Shown in pieces: positions 7,987-16,377 of a stretch of DNA of 64,000 nt. Location of the stretch: NCBI RefSeq assembly GCF_000014685.1, contig NC_008321.1:2415001-2479000 (forward strand), in the 5' to 3' direction. The first letter of the stretch is position 1. Every line of letters begins with the position of its first letter. Below the pieces are notes generated by a model. That model was not told the DNA's origin and made no database searches. It worked only from the letters and a program-made list of their open reading frames with translations. This stretch comes from Shewanella sp. MR-4 (lineage in GTDB: Bacteria; Pseudomonadota; Gammaproteobacteria; Enterobacterales; Shewanellaceae). Position numbers and translations under genes: made by a program.

Positions 7987-9168
7987 ATGGCAACCACCGC
8001 CCCCCACTGGGACATCTTTTGCTGCGTCGTCGATAATTACGGCGATATCGGCGTCACTTGGCGCTTAGCCAAACAGCTGGTCAATGAATATCAGCTCCCC
8101 ATTATACTCTGGGTCGATGACTTAAACAGCTTCTCGCATATTTTACCAAGCCTTGATCCAAACCAAAGCAGCCAAGTCTTTAATGGCGTCACCATCAATC
8201 ATTGGACAACGCCCCTGCCCGTGGCATTTGTGCCCGGCGCCGTGTTAATTGAAGCCTTTGCCTGCGAACTGCCTGACGAGGTCAAACAACAACTCATCAC
8301 GCTGCACAGCACCACACCGCAAGCTGTGCCCGTATGGCTGAATTTAGAATATTTAAGCGCCGAAGACTGGGTCGATGGCTGCCATGGGTTACCCTCGATG
8401 CAGGCAAGTGGCATCAAAAAGTATTTCTTTTTCCCGGGTTTTACCCCAAAGACGGGTGGACTGATCTGTGAGCGTGAGCTGTTTGCCGAACGCGATGCAT
8501 GGCAACTGGATAGCACCAATAAATTGCAATTATTTGAGCGCCTTGGTCTTAAGGATATTCAAGCGCAAGATACTGTCTACAGTGTCTTTAGTTATGAAAC
8601 TGATTCTCTGCCGGCCTTATGTGAGCTCTGGCAAGCCAGTGCAACAAGCGATGCCAAAATCCATGCGCTTATTCCCAAGGGACGCAGCTTAAACAGCTTA
8701 CAACACTTATTACCCTGCAAGGTTGAGGCGCTCAGCCCCGGACAGCAAATTAAGCTAGGTCATTTGACCCTGCATATCTTGCCGATGACAGACCAACAAG
8801 GGTTCGACCGCCTGCTGTGGAGCTGCGACTTTAATATTGTCCGCGGTGAAGACAGCTTCCTGAGGGCGCAATGGGCCGCTAAACCCTTCATTTGGCATAT
8901 TTATCCGCAAGAAGATGATTATCATCTAATAAAATTAGAAGCTTTTATCCAACTTTACTGCGATAATCTGCCCCCTGATATTGCTGGTACTTGGTCTAAA
9001 TTGAATGTTGCATTTAACCAAGGCGAGCAATCTGCCGTGAAAACTCACTGGCAAAACCTAAATCCTGTCAGTTTGCCACTTTTGCAACATGCTAAAGATT
9101 GGCCAATTGACGCAATAAATGCTGCAGATCTTGCGACTCGGCTAGTCCAATTCGTCAAAAAAAGCTAA
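7987..9168 (+). CDS. earP: EF-P arginine rhamnosyltransferase EarP
   Basis: EarP transfers rhamnose from dTDP-L-rhamnose to Arg32 of elongation factor P, activating it for rescue of polyproline stalls. The 393-residue reading has the family N-terminus HWDIFCCVVDNYGDIGVTWRLA (quoted in two parts: HWDIFCCVVDNYGD, IGVTWRLA), the conserved YLSAEDWVDGCHGLPS segment near 120-135, and the nucleotide-sugar site with RGEDSFLRAQWAAKPFIWH near 285-300. The start at 7987 gives a normal N-terminus; in-frame GTG 7954 falls in the terminator T-run and ATG 7969 lacks a ribosome-binding site. It is followed by efp 44 bases later, its substrate gene. Confidence 0.95.
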   Translation: MATTAPHWDIFCCVVDNYGDIGVTWRLAKQLVNEYQLPIILWVDDLNSFSHILPSLDPNQSSQVFNGVTINHWTTPLPVAFVPGAVLIEAFACELPDEVKQQLITLHSTTPQAVPVWLNLEYLSAEDWVDGCHGLPSMQASGIKKYFFFPGFTPKTGGLICERELFAERDAWQLDSTNKLQLFERLGLKDIQAQDTVYSVFSYETDSLPALCELWQASATSDAKIHALIPKGRSLNSLQHLLPCKVEALSPGQQIKLGHLTLHILPMTDQQGFDRLLWSCDFNIVRGEDSFLRAQWAAKPFIWHIYPQEDDYHLIKLEAFIQLYCDNLPPDIAGTWSKLNVAFNQGEQSAVKTHWQNLNPVSLPLLQHAKDWPIDAINAADLATRLVQFVKKS

Positions 9169-9212
9169 GATGCTGCGCTGAAATAGAAAATCGACATATA
9201 GGAAATTGTGTA

Positions 9213-9773
9213 ATGAAAACTGCTCATGAAGTCCGTCCTGGTAACGTGATCATGTTTGAAGGCAGCCCATGGGTTGTACAGAAAACAGAAACAACTCGTT
9301 CTGGCCGTAACGCTGCCATCGTTAAGTTAAAGCTGAAAAACTTGCTGCTTAACTCTGGTACTGAAACCACTTTCAAAGGTGAAGATAAGATTGACGATAT
9401 TATCCTAGATCGTCTGGATTGTACTTATTCTTACTTTGCTGATCCTATGTACGTGTTCATGGATGCAGAATACAACCAATACGACGTAGAAGCTGAGAAC
9501 TTAGGTGATGCAGCGGCTTACATCGTTGACGGTATGGAAGAAACTTGCCAAGTAACTTTCTACGAAGGCAAAGCAATTTCTGTTGAAATGCCAACCACTA
9601 TCGTACGTGAAGTGATCTACACTGAGCCATCAGCTCGTGGCGATACTTCAGGTAAAGTAATGAAGCCAGCAACTATCACTGGCGGCGGTACAATCAGCGT
9701 GGCTGACTTCGTTAAAGTTGGCGACAAGATTGAAATCGACACTCGTACTGGCGAATTCAAGAAGCGCGTATAA
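9213..9773 (+). CDS. efp: Translation elongation factor P (Arg32 type)
   Basis: EF-P binds ribosomes stalled at consecutive prolines and promotes peptide bond formation. The protein has 186 residues with the three beta-barrel domains typical of the family. The modified tip residue reads SGR with R32, not lysine, placing this EF-P in the rhamnosylated branch and matching the adjacent earP; epmA/epmB would not be needed. The signature YTEPSARGDTSG near the domain II-III border is present. AGGAAA precedes the ATG and a strong terminator follows the stop. Confidence 0.97.
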   Translation: MKTAHEVRPGNVIMFEGSPWVVQKTETTRSGRNAAIVKLKLKNLLLNSGTETTFKGEDKIDDIILDRLDCTYSYFADPMYVFMDAEYNQYDVEAENLGDAAAYIVDGMEETCQVTFYEGKAISVEMPTTIVREVIYTEPSARGDTSGKVMKPATITGGGTISVADFVKVGDKIEIDTRTGEFKKRV

Positions 9774-9794
9774 TCGCCCTTCCTACTCCCAGAT

Positions 9795-9826
9795 AAAAAA
9801 GCCAGTGCCTACACTGGCTTTTTTAT
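9795..9826 (+). terminator. Terminator after efp
   Basis: GCCAGTG/CACTGGC stem (9801-9807, 9812-9818) with a CCTA loop, preceded by six A's and followed by six T's. Confidence 0.92.
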
Positions 9827-10050
9827 TGGCTTTGCTCTGCCCTAACTCGTGTTAACACTCACCAAACAGATACTTCCCGGCGAAACCAACTCCACCCGAT
9901 TATTCCTTAGTGTTAAATGGTTCGTCGTTCTGGAGTTCACAAGGCATGTGCCACAAGGGAAATACCTTATAAACCAGCCAAGCCAAAAACAATTAAGGTG
10001 TTCAAGAGCAGTCAGCTGTGTTCATTTACTAAGCCGCCCTAAACACAAGC

Positions 10051-10082
10051 AATAAAAAAACCAGCCGTAGCTGGTTTTTTAT
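10051..10082. terminator. Terminator downstream of the NhaC-type antiporter gene
   Basis: A CCAGC/GCTGG stem with a CGTA loop is flanked by seven A's and six T's, so it works on both strands; its main client is the minus-strand antiporter gene that ends 18 bases away. The 220 bases between the efp terminator and this one hold no convincing gene. Confidence 0.85.
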
Positions 10083-10099
10083 ATTTACTGTATCGCGGC

Positions 10100-11482
10100 T
10101 TAGGCAATCAAGATAAAGCCAATGAACGCAATCACAGCGGCAATTAACGCATAGGGTAACTGAGTCACCGCATGGCTCACTAAGTTACAACCAGAGCCTT
10201 GTGCGGCCAATACAGTTGAATCCGAGTAGAAACACGCTTGGCTACCAAAAGATGATGCCGACAGCAGCGCACCAATCACCAGTGGAATATCAGCACCAAC
10301 CGATTGCGCCAATGGCATCACGATTGGAATTGTCACCGCAAAAATCCCCCAGCTTGAACCCGTCGCAAAAGCAAGGATAGCCATAGAGAGGAATACTACC
10401 GCTGGCAACATCTTAGGCGTCATGAATGGGCTCAATGATTCAATCACATATTGTGGCAGCAGCAGCGCATCACACACATCCTTAAACACGAATGCGGCGA
10501 TCACGGTACCAATGGCGGGCAACATGCTCTTAAAACCATCGATCATCTGATCCATCATCTCTGACAGTGGCATTAAACGTTGCACTGCATAGTAAGGCAA
10601 CGTGATAACTAATGTCGCTAATAAGCCCTTCCACACGTCGATATCAAAATAAACGGTAAAGGCAACCAGTAGCAGAATAGGCACCAAGAAGTTGTGCAGC
10701 TTGCCCTGATTGTCGGCATGCTTAAACTCTTCTTCAATCGCAGCAATCGCGTATTCGTCAGAGGTTTGTACCTGGTCTAAATCGACTTGCGCCTCAGCAG
10801 GTTCACCTTGGGCGGCGCGCAGCTGGGCTTTTTTCATCGGACCAATGGCAGGCACAACACCTAACACCACCAGTAACACCATGGCTACGGCTAACCAAGC
10901 GTAAAGCATGTAGGGGATCGCCTGCATATATACGCTAATGCCCTGACCTTCTGCCGCCACACCGTTATCGACCAGCAAGCCACCAAAGAATACTGCCCAG
11001 GTGGATAATGGCACGAGCACGCAAACTGGCGCTGCTGTAGAGTCAACCACATAGGCCAGCATTTCACGTGACACTTTAAACTTATCGGTCACACGTTTCA
11101 TGGTTTCACCCACGGTTAACGCGTTCAGATAGTCATCGATAAAAATCACAATCCCGAGAATAAAGGTCATAAACAGAGAGGATTTAGGGCCTTTAGCAAA
11201 TTTCAGTGCATTTCGACCAAACGCCAGTGCACCACCAGTACGCACTAACAGGGCAATTAACGCACCAAAACAACCACAGACTAAAATCAACCAACCGATG
11301 GTTTCATCGGCCATGACTTTTAATGAAGTACTGGCGAAATTATTTAAGACTTGCGACGGATCGAGTAACAGAAACCCAGTTACCGCACCAATGATCAGAG
11401 AAAGAATGGGGCGGCGTAACCAAATGGCCAACACCAATACCACCAGAGGTGGAATAAGACTTAACGCTGTCGGTTCAGACAT
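10100..11482 (-). CDS. Na+/H+ antiporter, NhaC family
   Basis: A 460-residue integral membrane protein with about eleven hydrophobic segments, of the NhaC-type antiporter family (PF03553 fold). The characteristic IFIDDYLNALTVGETMKRVTDKF loop (read as IFIDDYLNALTVG then ETMKRVTDKF, residues about 118-140) carries the paired Asp residues. A hydrophilic cytoplasmic loop at about 215-260 is rich in Gln and Glu. The C-terminal half has FATGSSWGIFAVTIPI, the conserved second repeat. Some members carry amino acids or other solutes instead, so the sodium/proton assignment is by family. It is a single-gene unit facing away from alaA across a 740-base gap. Confidence 0.85.
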   Translation of the reverse strand: MSEPTALSLIPPLVVLVLAIWLRRPILSLIIGAVTGFLLLDPSQVLNNFASTSLKVMADETIGWLILVCGCFGALIALLVRTGGALAFGRNALKFAKGPKSSLFMTFILGIVIFIDDYLNALTVGETMKRVTDKFKVSREMLAYVVDSTAAPVCVLVPLSTWAVFFGGLLVDNGVAAEGQGISVYMQAIPYMLYAWLAVAMVLLVVLGVVPAIGPMKKAQLRAAQGEPAEAQVDLDQVQTSDEYAIAAIEEEFKHADNQGKLHNFLVPILLLVAFTVYFDIDVWKGLLATLVITLPYYAVQRLMPLSEMMDQMIDGFKSMLPAIGTVIAAFVFKDVCDALLLPQYVIESLSPFMTPKMLPAVVFLSMAILAFATGSSWGIFAVTIPIVMPLAQSVGADIPLVIGALLSASSFGSQACFYSDSTVLAAQGSGCNLVSHAVTQLPYALIAAVIAFIGFILIA

Positions 11483-12222
11483 GCACTTAGGTCCTCTAAA
11501 TAAGTTGCCTAAAAGGCAAAAGTTTTTAGAACAGCGCCTGAAATCACCTCGATAACGGACGCCAATATTGCTGCTTCATGATGACTAACTCCGCTGATAA
11601 AACCTGCTAAAAGCTTGTTATCTTAGGTGCCTTGCCAAAAACATCGCGCAGAAAATAAAGCGCATCGAATATCGAGTCAACCATAAATTTATGCTAACCA
11701 TAAATAATTTTTAATACTGAAATAAGTATTGGCATATGCATTTGATTCTAAATGACTTTAAGCCAGCGTAACGAAATCTTTATTTGACCTTAAATGCTTA
11801 ATAAGCATTCAGTTAATCTGCCTAAATATCAAAAAATCGCTGAACACCCGATAAAACCGCATTAACTAAAATCACCACTAGTAAATCAGCGGTTAAGCAA
11901 AAACTGATTAACAATTTTATTAACATTTAACCGCTGAATGGATTTTCAGTTTCAAAAAATGCGGCCACAGGCTCAAGCAAGCCACTTGATAGTCGCAAAG
12001 GCTGACCCCACCAAAACCAACAGTGAATTAGTTTGATACTTTGCATGCATTCAGCATTTAAAACTTGTTTTAATTTATTTAAAGCTTGGTTAAAGCATAT
12101 TTAACTGGAGAGTTTGATGAAAAAAACTTGTTATTTGTGCTCAAGCCCCCTTCCTTAAGCCCAATAATTTCGTTATGGTGCACAAACTTAAGCCTAAATT
12201 AACTGCATGTTTCGAGGTGTAA
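11483..12222. other. 740-base AT-rich intergenic region with several inverted repeats
   Basis: No long gene is seen. The region contains an AATACT/AGTATT dyad (about 11716-11733), a perfect 17-base palindrome AATGCTT-AAT-AAGCATT (11793-11809), and an 11-base-pair inverted repeat TCAGCGGTTAA/TTAACCGCTGA (11886-11896, 11927-11937) separated by 30 bases. Near its right end lies a possible 13-codon leader peptide. It separates the divergent antiporter and alaA genes and is much longer than the control regions elsewhere in this window. Confidence 0.6.
12117..12158 (+). CDS. Possible 13-residue leader peptide upstream of alaA
   Basis: ATG at 12117 is preceded at good distance by GGAGAG and opens a frame coding MKKTCYLCSSPLP, then a TAA, 64 bases before the alaA start. 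It has two Cys, two Pro and two Ser in a row but no run of one amino acid typical of classical attenuation. A CTTAAGCC repeat occurs at its end and again 30 bases later. It could be a leader peptide controlling alaA or a chance frame; no terminator hairpin with a U-run was found between them. Confidence 0.35.
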   Translation: MKKTCYLCSSPLP

Positions 12223-13437
12223 ATGCGCCCTATCATCAAGTCCAACAAGTTGGATACTGTTTGCTACGACATCCGCGGCCCAGTGCACAAGGAAGCCAGA
12301 CGTTTAGAAGACGAGGGACACCGCATCCTCAAACTCAACATTGGTAACCCCGCCCCCTTCGGTTTTGAAGCGCCGGAAGAAATTGTGCGCGATGTGATCC
12401 TCAATCTTCCCAGCGCTCAAGGCTACTGTGAGTCGAAAGGATTATTCTCTGCCCGCAAGGCGATTGTGCAGCATTATCAAGCACAGGGCATTAAAGGCGT
12501 CGATATCGAAGATGTCTATATCGGTAATGGTGTGTCAGAGCTGATTATGATGGCCATGCAGGGCTTATTAAACACCGATGATGAAGTGCTTATCCCCTCT
12601 CCCGACTATCCGCTATGGACCGCGGCGGCGAATTTAGCCGGCGGTAAAGCGGTACATTACCGCTGCGATGAAGAGGCGGATTGGTTCCCGGATCTTGATG
12701 ATATTAAGAGCAAAATTTCGTCTCGTACCCGTGGTATTGTGCTGATTAACCCGAACAACCCTACGGGCGCTGTTTACAGCAAAGAATTACTGCTGCAAGT
12801 TATCGAGCTCTGCCGCGAGCACAACCTGATCCTGTTTGCCGATGAAATCTACGATAAGATTTTATACGACGAGGCCAAACATATTCCGGCCGCGAGCCTC
12901 TCTGACGATATCTTAACCGTGACCTTTAATGGTCTTTCAAAAGCCTATCGCGCAGCGGGCTTTCGTGTCGGTTGGATGATGTTGTCTGGCAATCTTAAGG
13001 CAGCCAAGAGTTATATCGAAGGTTTAGAGATGCTCTCCTCGATGCGCCTATGTGCCAACGTGCCGAATCAACACGCGATTCAAACCGCGCTCGGCGGTTA
13101 CCAAAGCATTAATGAGCTGATTTTACCTAGCGGCCGCTTAACGGTTCAGCGCGATACCTGTTATGAGTTATTGAACCAAATTCCCGGTGTGAGCGTGAAA
13201 AAGCCCAAGGGGGCACTGTACGCCTTCCCCAAACTGGACATGAAAAAGTTCAACCTCAGGGATGATGAGCGCTTAGTACTCGATTTGCTCAGGGATAAAA
13301 AAATCCTCCTCGTCCACGGCAGCGCCTTTAACTGGCCAGAGCCGGATCATTTAAGAGTGGTGTTTTTACCCTATAAGGAAGATTTGACTAAAGCATTGAC
13401 AGAGTTTGGCAATTTCCTCGAGACCTACAAACAATAA
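12223..13437 (+). CDS. alaA: Glutamate-pyruvate aminotransferase AlaA
   Basis: AlaA makes alanine from pyruvate with glutamate as amino donor, a PLP enzyme of fold type I. The 404-residue sequence follows E. coli AlaA (YfbQ) closely, with VCYDIRGPVHKEA at the N-terminus, NIGNPAPFGF, NPNNPTGAVYSKELL and FADEIYDKILYD in order. The Schiff-base lysine is in TFNGLSKAYR near residue 240, and the substrate-carboxylate Arg is in HLRVVFLP near the C-terminus. It is a single-gene unit ending at a terminator. Confidence 0.95.
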   Translation: MRPIIKSNKLDTVCYDIRGPVHKEARRLEDEGHRILKLNIGNPAPFGFEAPEEIVRDVILNLPSAQGYCESKGLFSARKAIVQHYQAQGIKGVDIEDVYIGNGVSELIMMAMQGLLNTDDEVLIPSPDYPLWTAAANLAGGKAVHYRCDEEADWFPDLDDIKSKISSRTRGIVLINPNNPTGAVYSKELLLQVIELCREHNLILFADEIYDKILYDEAKHIPAASLSDDILTVTFNGLSKAYRAAGFRVGWMMLSGNLKAAKSYIEGLEMLSSMRLCANVPNQHAIQTALGGYQSINELILPSGRLTVQRDTCYELLNQIPGVSVKKPKGALYAFPKLDMKKFNLRDDERLVLDLLRDKKILLVHGSAFNWPEPDHLRVVFLPYKEDLTKALTEFGNFLETYKQ

Positions 13438-13481
13438 TGTTTTAGTCTCACCGCCAAGATGACCATTAGGTTAACCTCGAC

Positions 13482-13512
13482 TAAAGCGATCCACTGGGTC
13501 GCTTTATTTTTT
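13482..13512 (+). terminator. Terminator after alaA
   Basis: TAAAGCGA/TCGCTTTA stem (13482-13489, 13499-13506) followed by a T-run. Confidence 0.85.
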
Positions 13513-13691
13513 GCAGTGCGTAAAAACTCTTCAATCATTCCACTCACTTATCCTCTTGCCTGTGTTAGGCTAAAGCTTCATCACCGTACTTTTTTATGCA
13601 GTATTTTTAAGCCGTATTTTTAAGCCACGCTTCTCGCCAATTTACCTCGAGTTGAGTGTTGTGCGATCCGGCATTCATATAAAGGAGCATT

Positions 13692-14279
13692 ATGAGTCAT
13701 TTATTTGCCCACCTCGCCCGAATGAAACTTATCCAGCGCTGGCCCTTAATGTACAACGTGCGCACCGAAAACGTTCAAGAGCATTCACTGCAAGTTGCCA
13801 TGGTGGCCCATGCCCTAGTTATTATCAGTAATAAGAAATTTGGCACCACGCTCGATGCCCATCAGGCGACCAGTTTAGCGATTTTCCATGATGCCAGTGA
13901 GATTTTAACTGGCGACTTACCGACTCCGGTAAAGTACTTTAATAAAGAAATCGAAGCCGAGTATAAGAAGATTGAGGCCATTGCCGAGCAGCGTATGCTC
14001 GATATGGTACCCGATGAATTTAAAGAGGATTATCGCAGCCTGTTTATTAGCGATTACGCCGATCCGATTTACAAAGCCATAGTCAAATCCGCCGATACCC
14101 TGTGCGCTTACCTTAAATGTCTAGAGGAAAACCGCGCTGGCAACACCGAATTTAATACCGCGCGTAAACGACTCGAAGCCATGCTGGCGGCCAATTCCGA
14201 TCCGGCGGTGAAATATTTTATGGATTGCTTTGTGCCAAGTTTCACCTTGAATTTAGACGAAATTAACAAGATGTTGTGA
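13692..14279 (+). CDS. yfbR: 5'-deoxynucleotidase YfbR
   Basis: YfbR is an HD-domain phosphohydrolase that removes phosphate from deoxyribonucleoside 5'-monophosphates, part of dCTP/dTTP homeostasis. The 195-residue protein has metal ligands H31 (VQEHSLQ), H66-D67 (IFHDASE) and an Asp in KSADTLCAYLKC. The N-terminal RMKLIQRWPLM matches the E. coli protein. AAGGAG precedes the ATG. It is followed by dgt with a 25-base gap, so two dNTP-salvage enzymes of the HD superfamily are paired. Confidence 0.94.
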   Translation: MSHLFAHLARMKLIQRWPLMYNVRTENVQEHSLQVAMVAHALVIISNKKFGTTLDAHQATSLAIFHDASEILTGDLPTPVKYFNKEIEAEYKKIEAIAEQRMLDMVPDEFKEDYRSLFISDYADPIYKAIVKSADTLCAYLKCLEENRAGNTEFNTARKRLEAMLAANSDPAVKYFMDCFVPSFTLNLDEINKML

Positions 14280-14304
14280 TGTATCACTCTCGCTAGGAAT
14301 GCAT

Positions 14305-15645
14305 ATGAGCTCAAGTGTTTGGCAAGAACGCCGCCATGGCGAAGATAAACAAAGACGTAATGATCATCGAAGCCCTTTCCAAAGGGACAGAGCAAGGATC
14401 CTCCACTCCGCCGCTTTTCGCCGCCTACAGGCCAAAACCCAAGTGCTTGGGGTGGGCATGAATGACTTTTATCGCACACGCTTAACCCATTCACTCGAAG
14501 TGTCACAAATCGGCACGGGCATCGCCGCACAGCTCAGCCGCAAGTATCCCGAGCATAAGCCTTTATTAGGCTCGATGAGCCTACTCGAATCCCTCTGTCT
14601 TGCCCATGATATTGGCCATCCACCCTTTGGTCACGGCGGTGAAGTCGCGCTCAACTATATGATGCGCCACCACGGTGGCTTTGAAGGCAATGGCCAGACG
14701 TTTCGTATTCTCTCGAAACTCGAGCCTTATACCGAGGCCTTTGGGATGAATCTGTGCCGCCGTACTATGCTCGGCATTTTAAAATATCCCGCGCCGCAAT
14801 CACTGCTCTTTGTGCCGGGATCACATCCTGAAATCACCAATCACAGACAGCTTAAACCATCACAATGGCCGCCTGTTAAAGGCATATTCGACGATGATAG
14901 CGACATTTTCGATTGGGTACTGGAACCGTTATCCGTTGCCGATAGAGCGCGCTTTACCTCCGTTCAGCCGAGCCTGCAGCCAAACTACCCGCATCTACGC
15001 ACTCAGTTTAAATCCTTCGATTGCTCGATTATGGAGCTGGCAGACGACATCGCCTACGCCGTGCACGATCTTGAAGATGCGATTGTCATGGGCATAGTCA
15101 CCGCCTCACAATGGCAACAGGATGTGGCGCCGACACTTAAGCACAGTGGCGATCCTTGGATCCGCCAGGAGCTTGCCGATATCGGCACTAAGCTCTTCTC
15201 CCATGAACATCATCTGCGAAAGGATGCCATCGGTACCTTAGTAAATGGTTTTGTCACCGCCATTATTATCAACGACGATCCGGCTTTCGAGGAACCGTTG
15301 CTGCGGTTTAATGCCAGCCTCGAACCCGAATTTGCTAATGCGCTCAATGTGCTAAAGCAGTTAGTGTTTAAATACGTTATCCGTAAACCCGAGATCCAAA
15401 TGCTAGAATACAAGGGACAACAGATTGTAATGGGGCTCTTTGAGGCGTTTGCCTCGGATCCTGAGCGGTTATTACCACTCAATACCCAAGAACGTTGGCG
15501 CACCAGTGAGCTGCAAGGTCAAAACAGCCACAGGGTGTTGGCGGATTATATTTCTGGCATGACGGATGAATTTGCCGGACGACTGTACCAGCAGTTATTT
15601 AGCCCCAAGGCCGGCTCGAACGTGGAACTCAGCAAAGAGATGTAG
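14305..15645 (+). CDS. dgt: Deoxyguanosinetriphosphate triphosphohydrolase-like protein
   Basis: This 446-residue HD-domain protein belongs to the dGTPase-like family, which hydrolyses dNTPs to deoxynucleosides and triphosphate. Metal ligands are H62 (RLTHSLEV), H101-D102 (LAHDIGHPPFGHGGE) and an Asp in MELADDIAYAVHD. The N-terminal FQRDRARILHSAAFRRLQ is the family signature. The start is set at 14305 because AGGA at 14295-14298 is 6 bases away; ATG 14299 would touch it. Whether dGTP itself is the substrate is unknown: this is the shorter class, distinct from E. coli Dgt. It is likely co-transcribed with yfbR. Confidence 0.9.
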   Translation: MSSSVWQERRHGEDKQRRNDHRSPFQRDRARILHSAAFRRLQAKTQVLGVGMNDFYRTRLTHSLEVSQIGTGIAAQLSRKYPEHKPLLGSMSLLESLCLAHDIGHPPFGHGGEVALNYMMRHHGGFEGNGQTFRILSKLEPYTEAFGMNLCRRTMLGILKYPAPQSLLFVPGSHPEITNHRQLKPSQWPPVKGIFDDDSDIFDWVLEPLSVADRARFTSVQPSLQPNYPHLRTQFKSFDCSIMELADDIAYAVHDLEDAIVMGIVTASQWQQDVAPTLKHSGDPWIRQELADIGTKLFSHEHHLRKDAIGTLVNGFVTAIIINDDPAFEEPLLRFNASLEPEFANALNVLKQLVFKYVIRKPEIQMLEYKGQQIVMGLFEAFASDPERLLPLNTQERWRTSELQGQNSHRVLADYISGMTDEFAGRLYQQLFSPKAGSNVELSKEM

Positions 15646-15658
15646 CGCTGAACAGGCA

Positions 15659-15689
15659 ATAAAAAACCACCGCAAGGTGGTTTTTTATT
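15659..15689. terminator. Bidirectional terminator between dgt and eda
   Basis: AAAAAACCACC/GGTGGTTTTTT stem with a GCAA tetraloop; both flanks can serve as U-tract, matching the convergent genes. Confidence 0.92.
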
Positions 15690-15715
15690 ATCAGTGCGTT
15701 CCGCAAGTAAACGGC

Positions 15716-16357
15716 TTAGAGTCCGCCAATCGCATCTTTACACAATTGGGTGATACGCGCCCAATCGCCCTGCTCCATTGCATCGGTTGGGGCAATCCAA
15801 CTGCCGCCGATACAATCCACATTTTTCAGCGCTAAGTAATCTTTATAGCTGCTTGGCGTAATTCCACCCGTTGGGCAGAAACGGATATCCGCTAATGGGC
15901 CAGAGAATGCTTTTAGCGCATCCACACCGCCCGAAGCTTCCGCTGGGAAGAATTTAAAGTGTGTGTAACCGAGCGCCATGCCCGTCATCACTTCGGAGAT
16001 ACTGGCAACGCCAGGGATCAAAGGCACAGGGCCTTGCATACCCGCTTTAAGCAGCTCAACCGTCGCCCCTGGGGTGATAATAAATTGTGCGCCGGCGGCA
16101 ATCGCTTGATCGAGCTGGGCTTCATTTAAAATGGTACCCGCGCCAACAAGTGCCTCAGGCACTTCTTGGGCGATTTTAGTGATAGCTTCGAGGGCGCATG
16201 GAGTACGTAATGTCACTTCCAAAACGCTGATCCCGCCAGCGACTAAGGCTTTAGCCAACGGCACCGCATGTTCAATCTTGTTAATGACCATAACAGGAAC
16301 AATAGGGCTGCGTTTAAAAATATCTTGTGGTTGTAATGACCAGTTATTCTCAAGCAT
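15716..16357 (-). CDS. eda: 2-keto-3-deoxy-6-phosphogluconate aldolase
   Basis: Eda splits KDPG into pyruvate and glyceraldehyde 3-phosphate, the last Entner-Doudoroff step. The 213-residue class I aldolase has its Schiff-base Lys at K135 (THFKFFPAE), general acid E47 (LEVTLRT), the phosphate-binding region GGITPSSY, and the usual N-terminal IVPVMVINK. It ends the zwf-pgl-edd-eda operon, starting 20 bases after the edd stop. The downstream terminator is shared with dgt. Confidence 0.97.
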   Translation of the reverse strand: MLENNWSLQPQDIFKRSPIVPVMVINKIEHAVPLAKALVAGGISVLEVTLRTPCALEAITKIAQEVPEALVGAGTILNEAQLDQAIAAGAQFIITPGATVELLKAGMQGPVPLIPGVASISEVMTGMALGYTHFKFFPAEASGGVDALKAFSGPLADIRFCPTGGITPSSYKDYLALKNVDCIGGSWIAPTDAMEQGDWARITQLCKDAIGGL

Positions 16358-16377
16358 TGCGGTATTCTTCCTTTGTA

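Noticed and set aside
9849..10055. 68-codon frame between efp and the antiporter gene
   Set aside because: It has no ribosome-binding site, no recognisable content and lies between two terminators.
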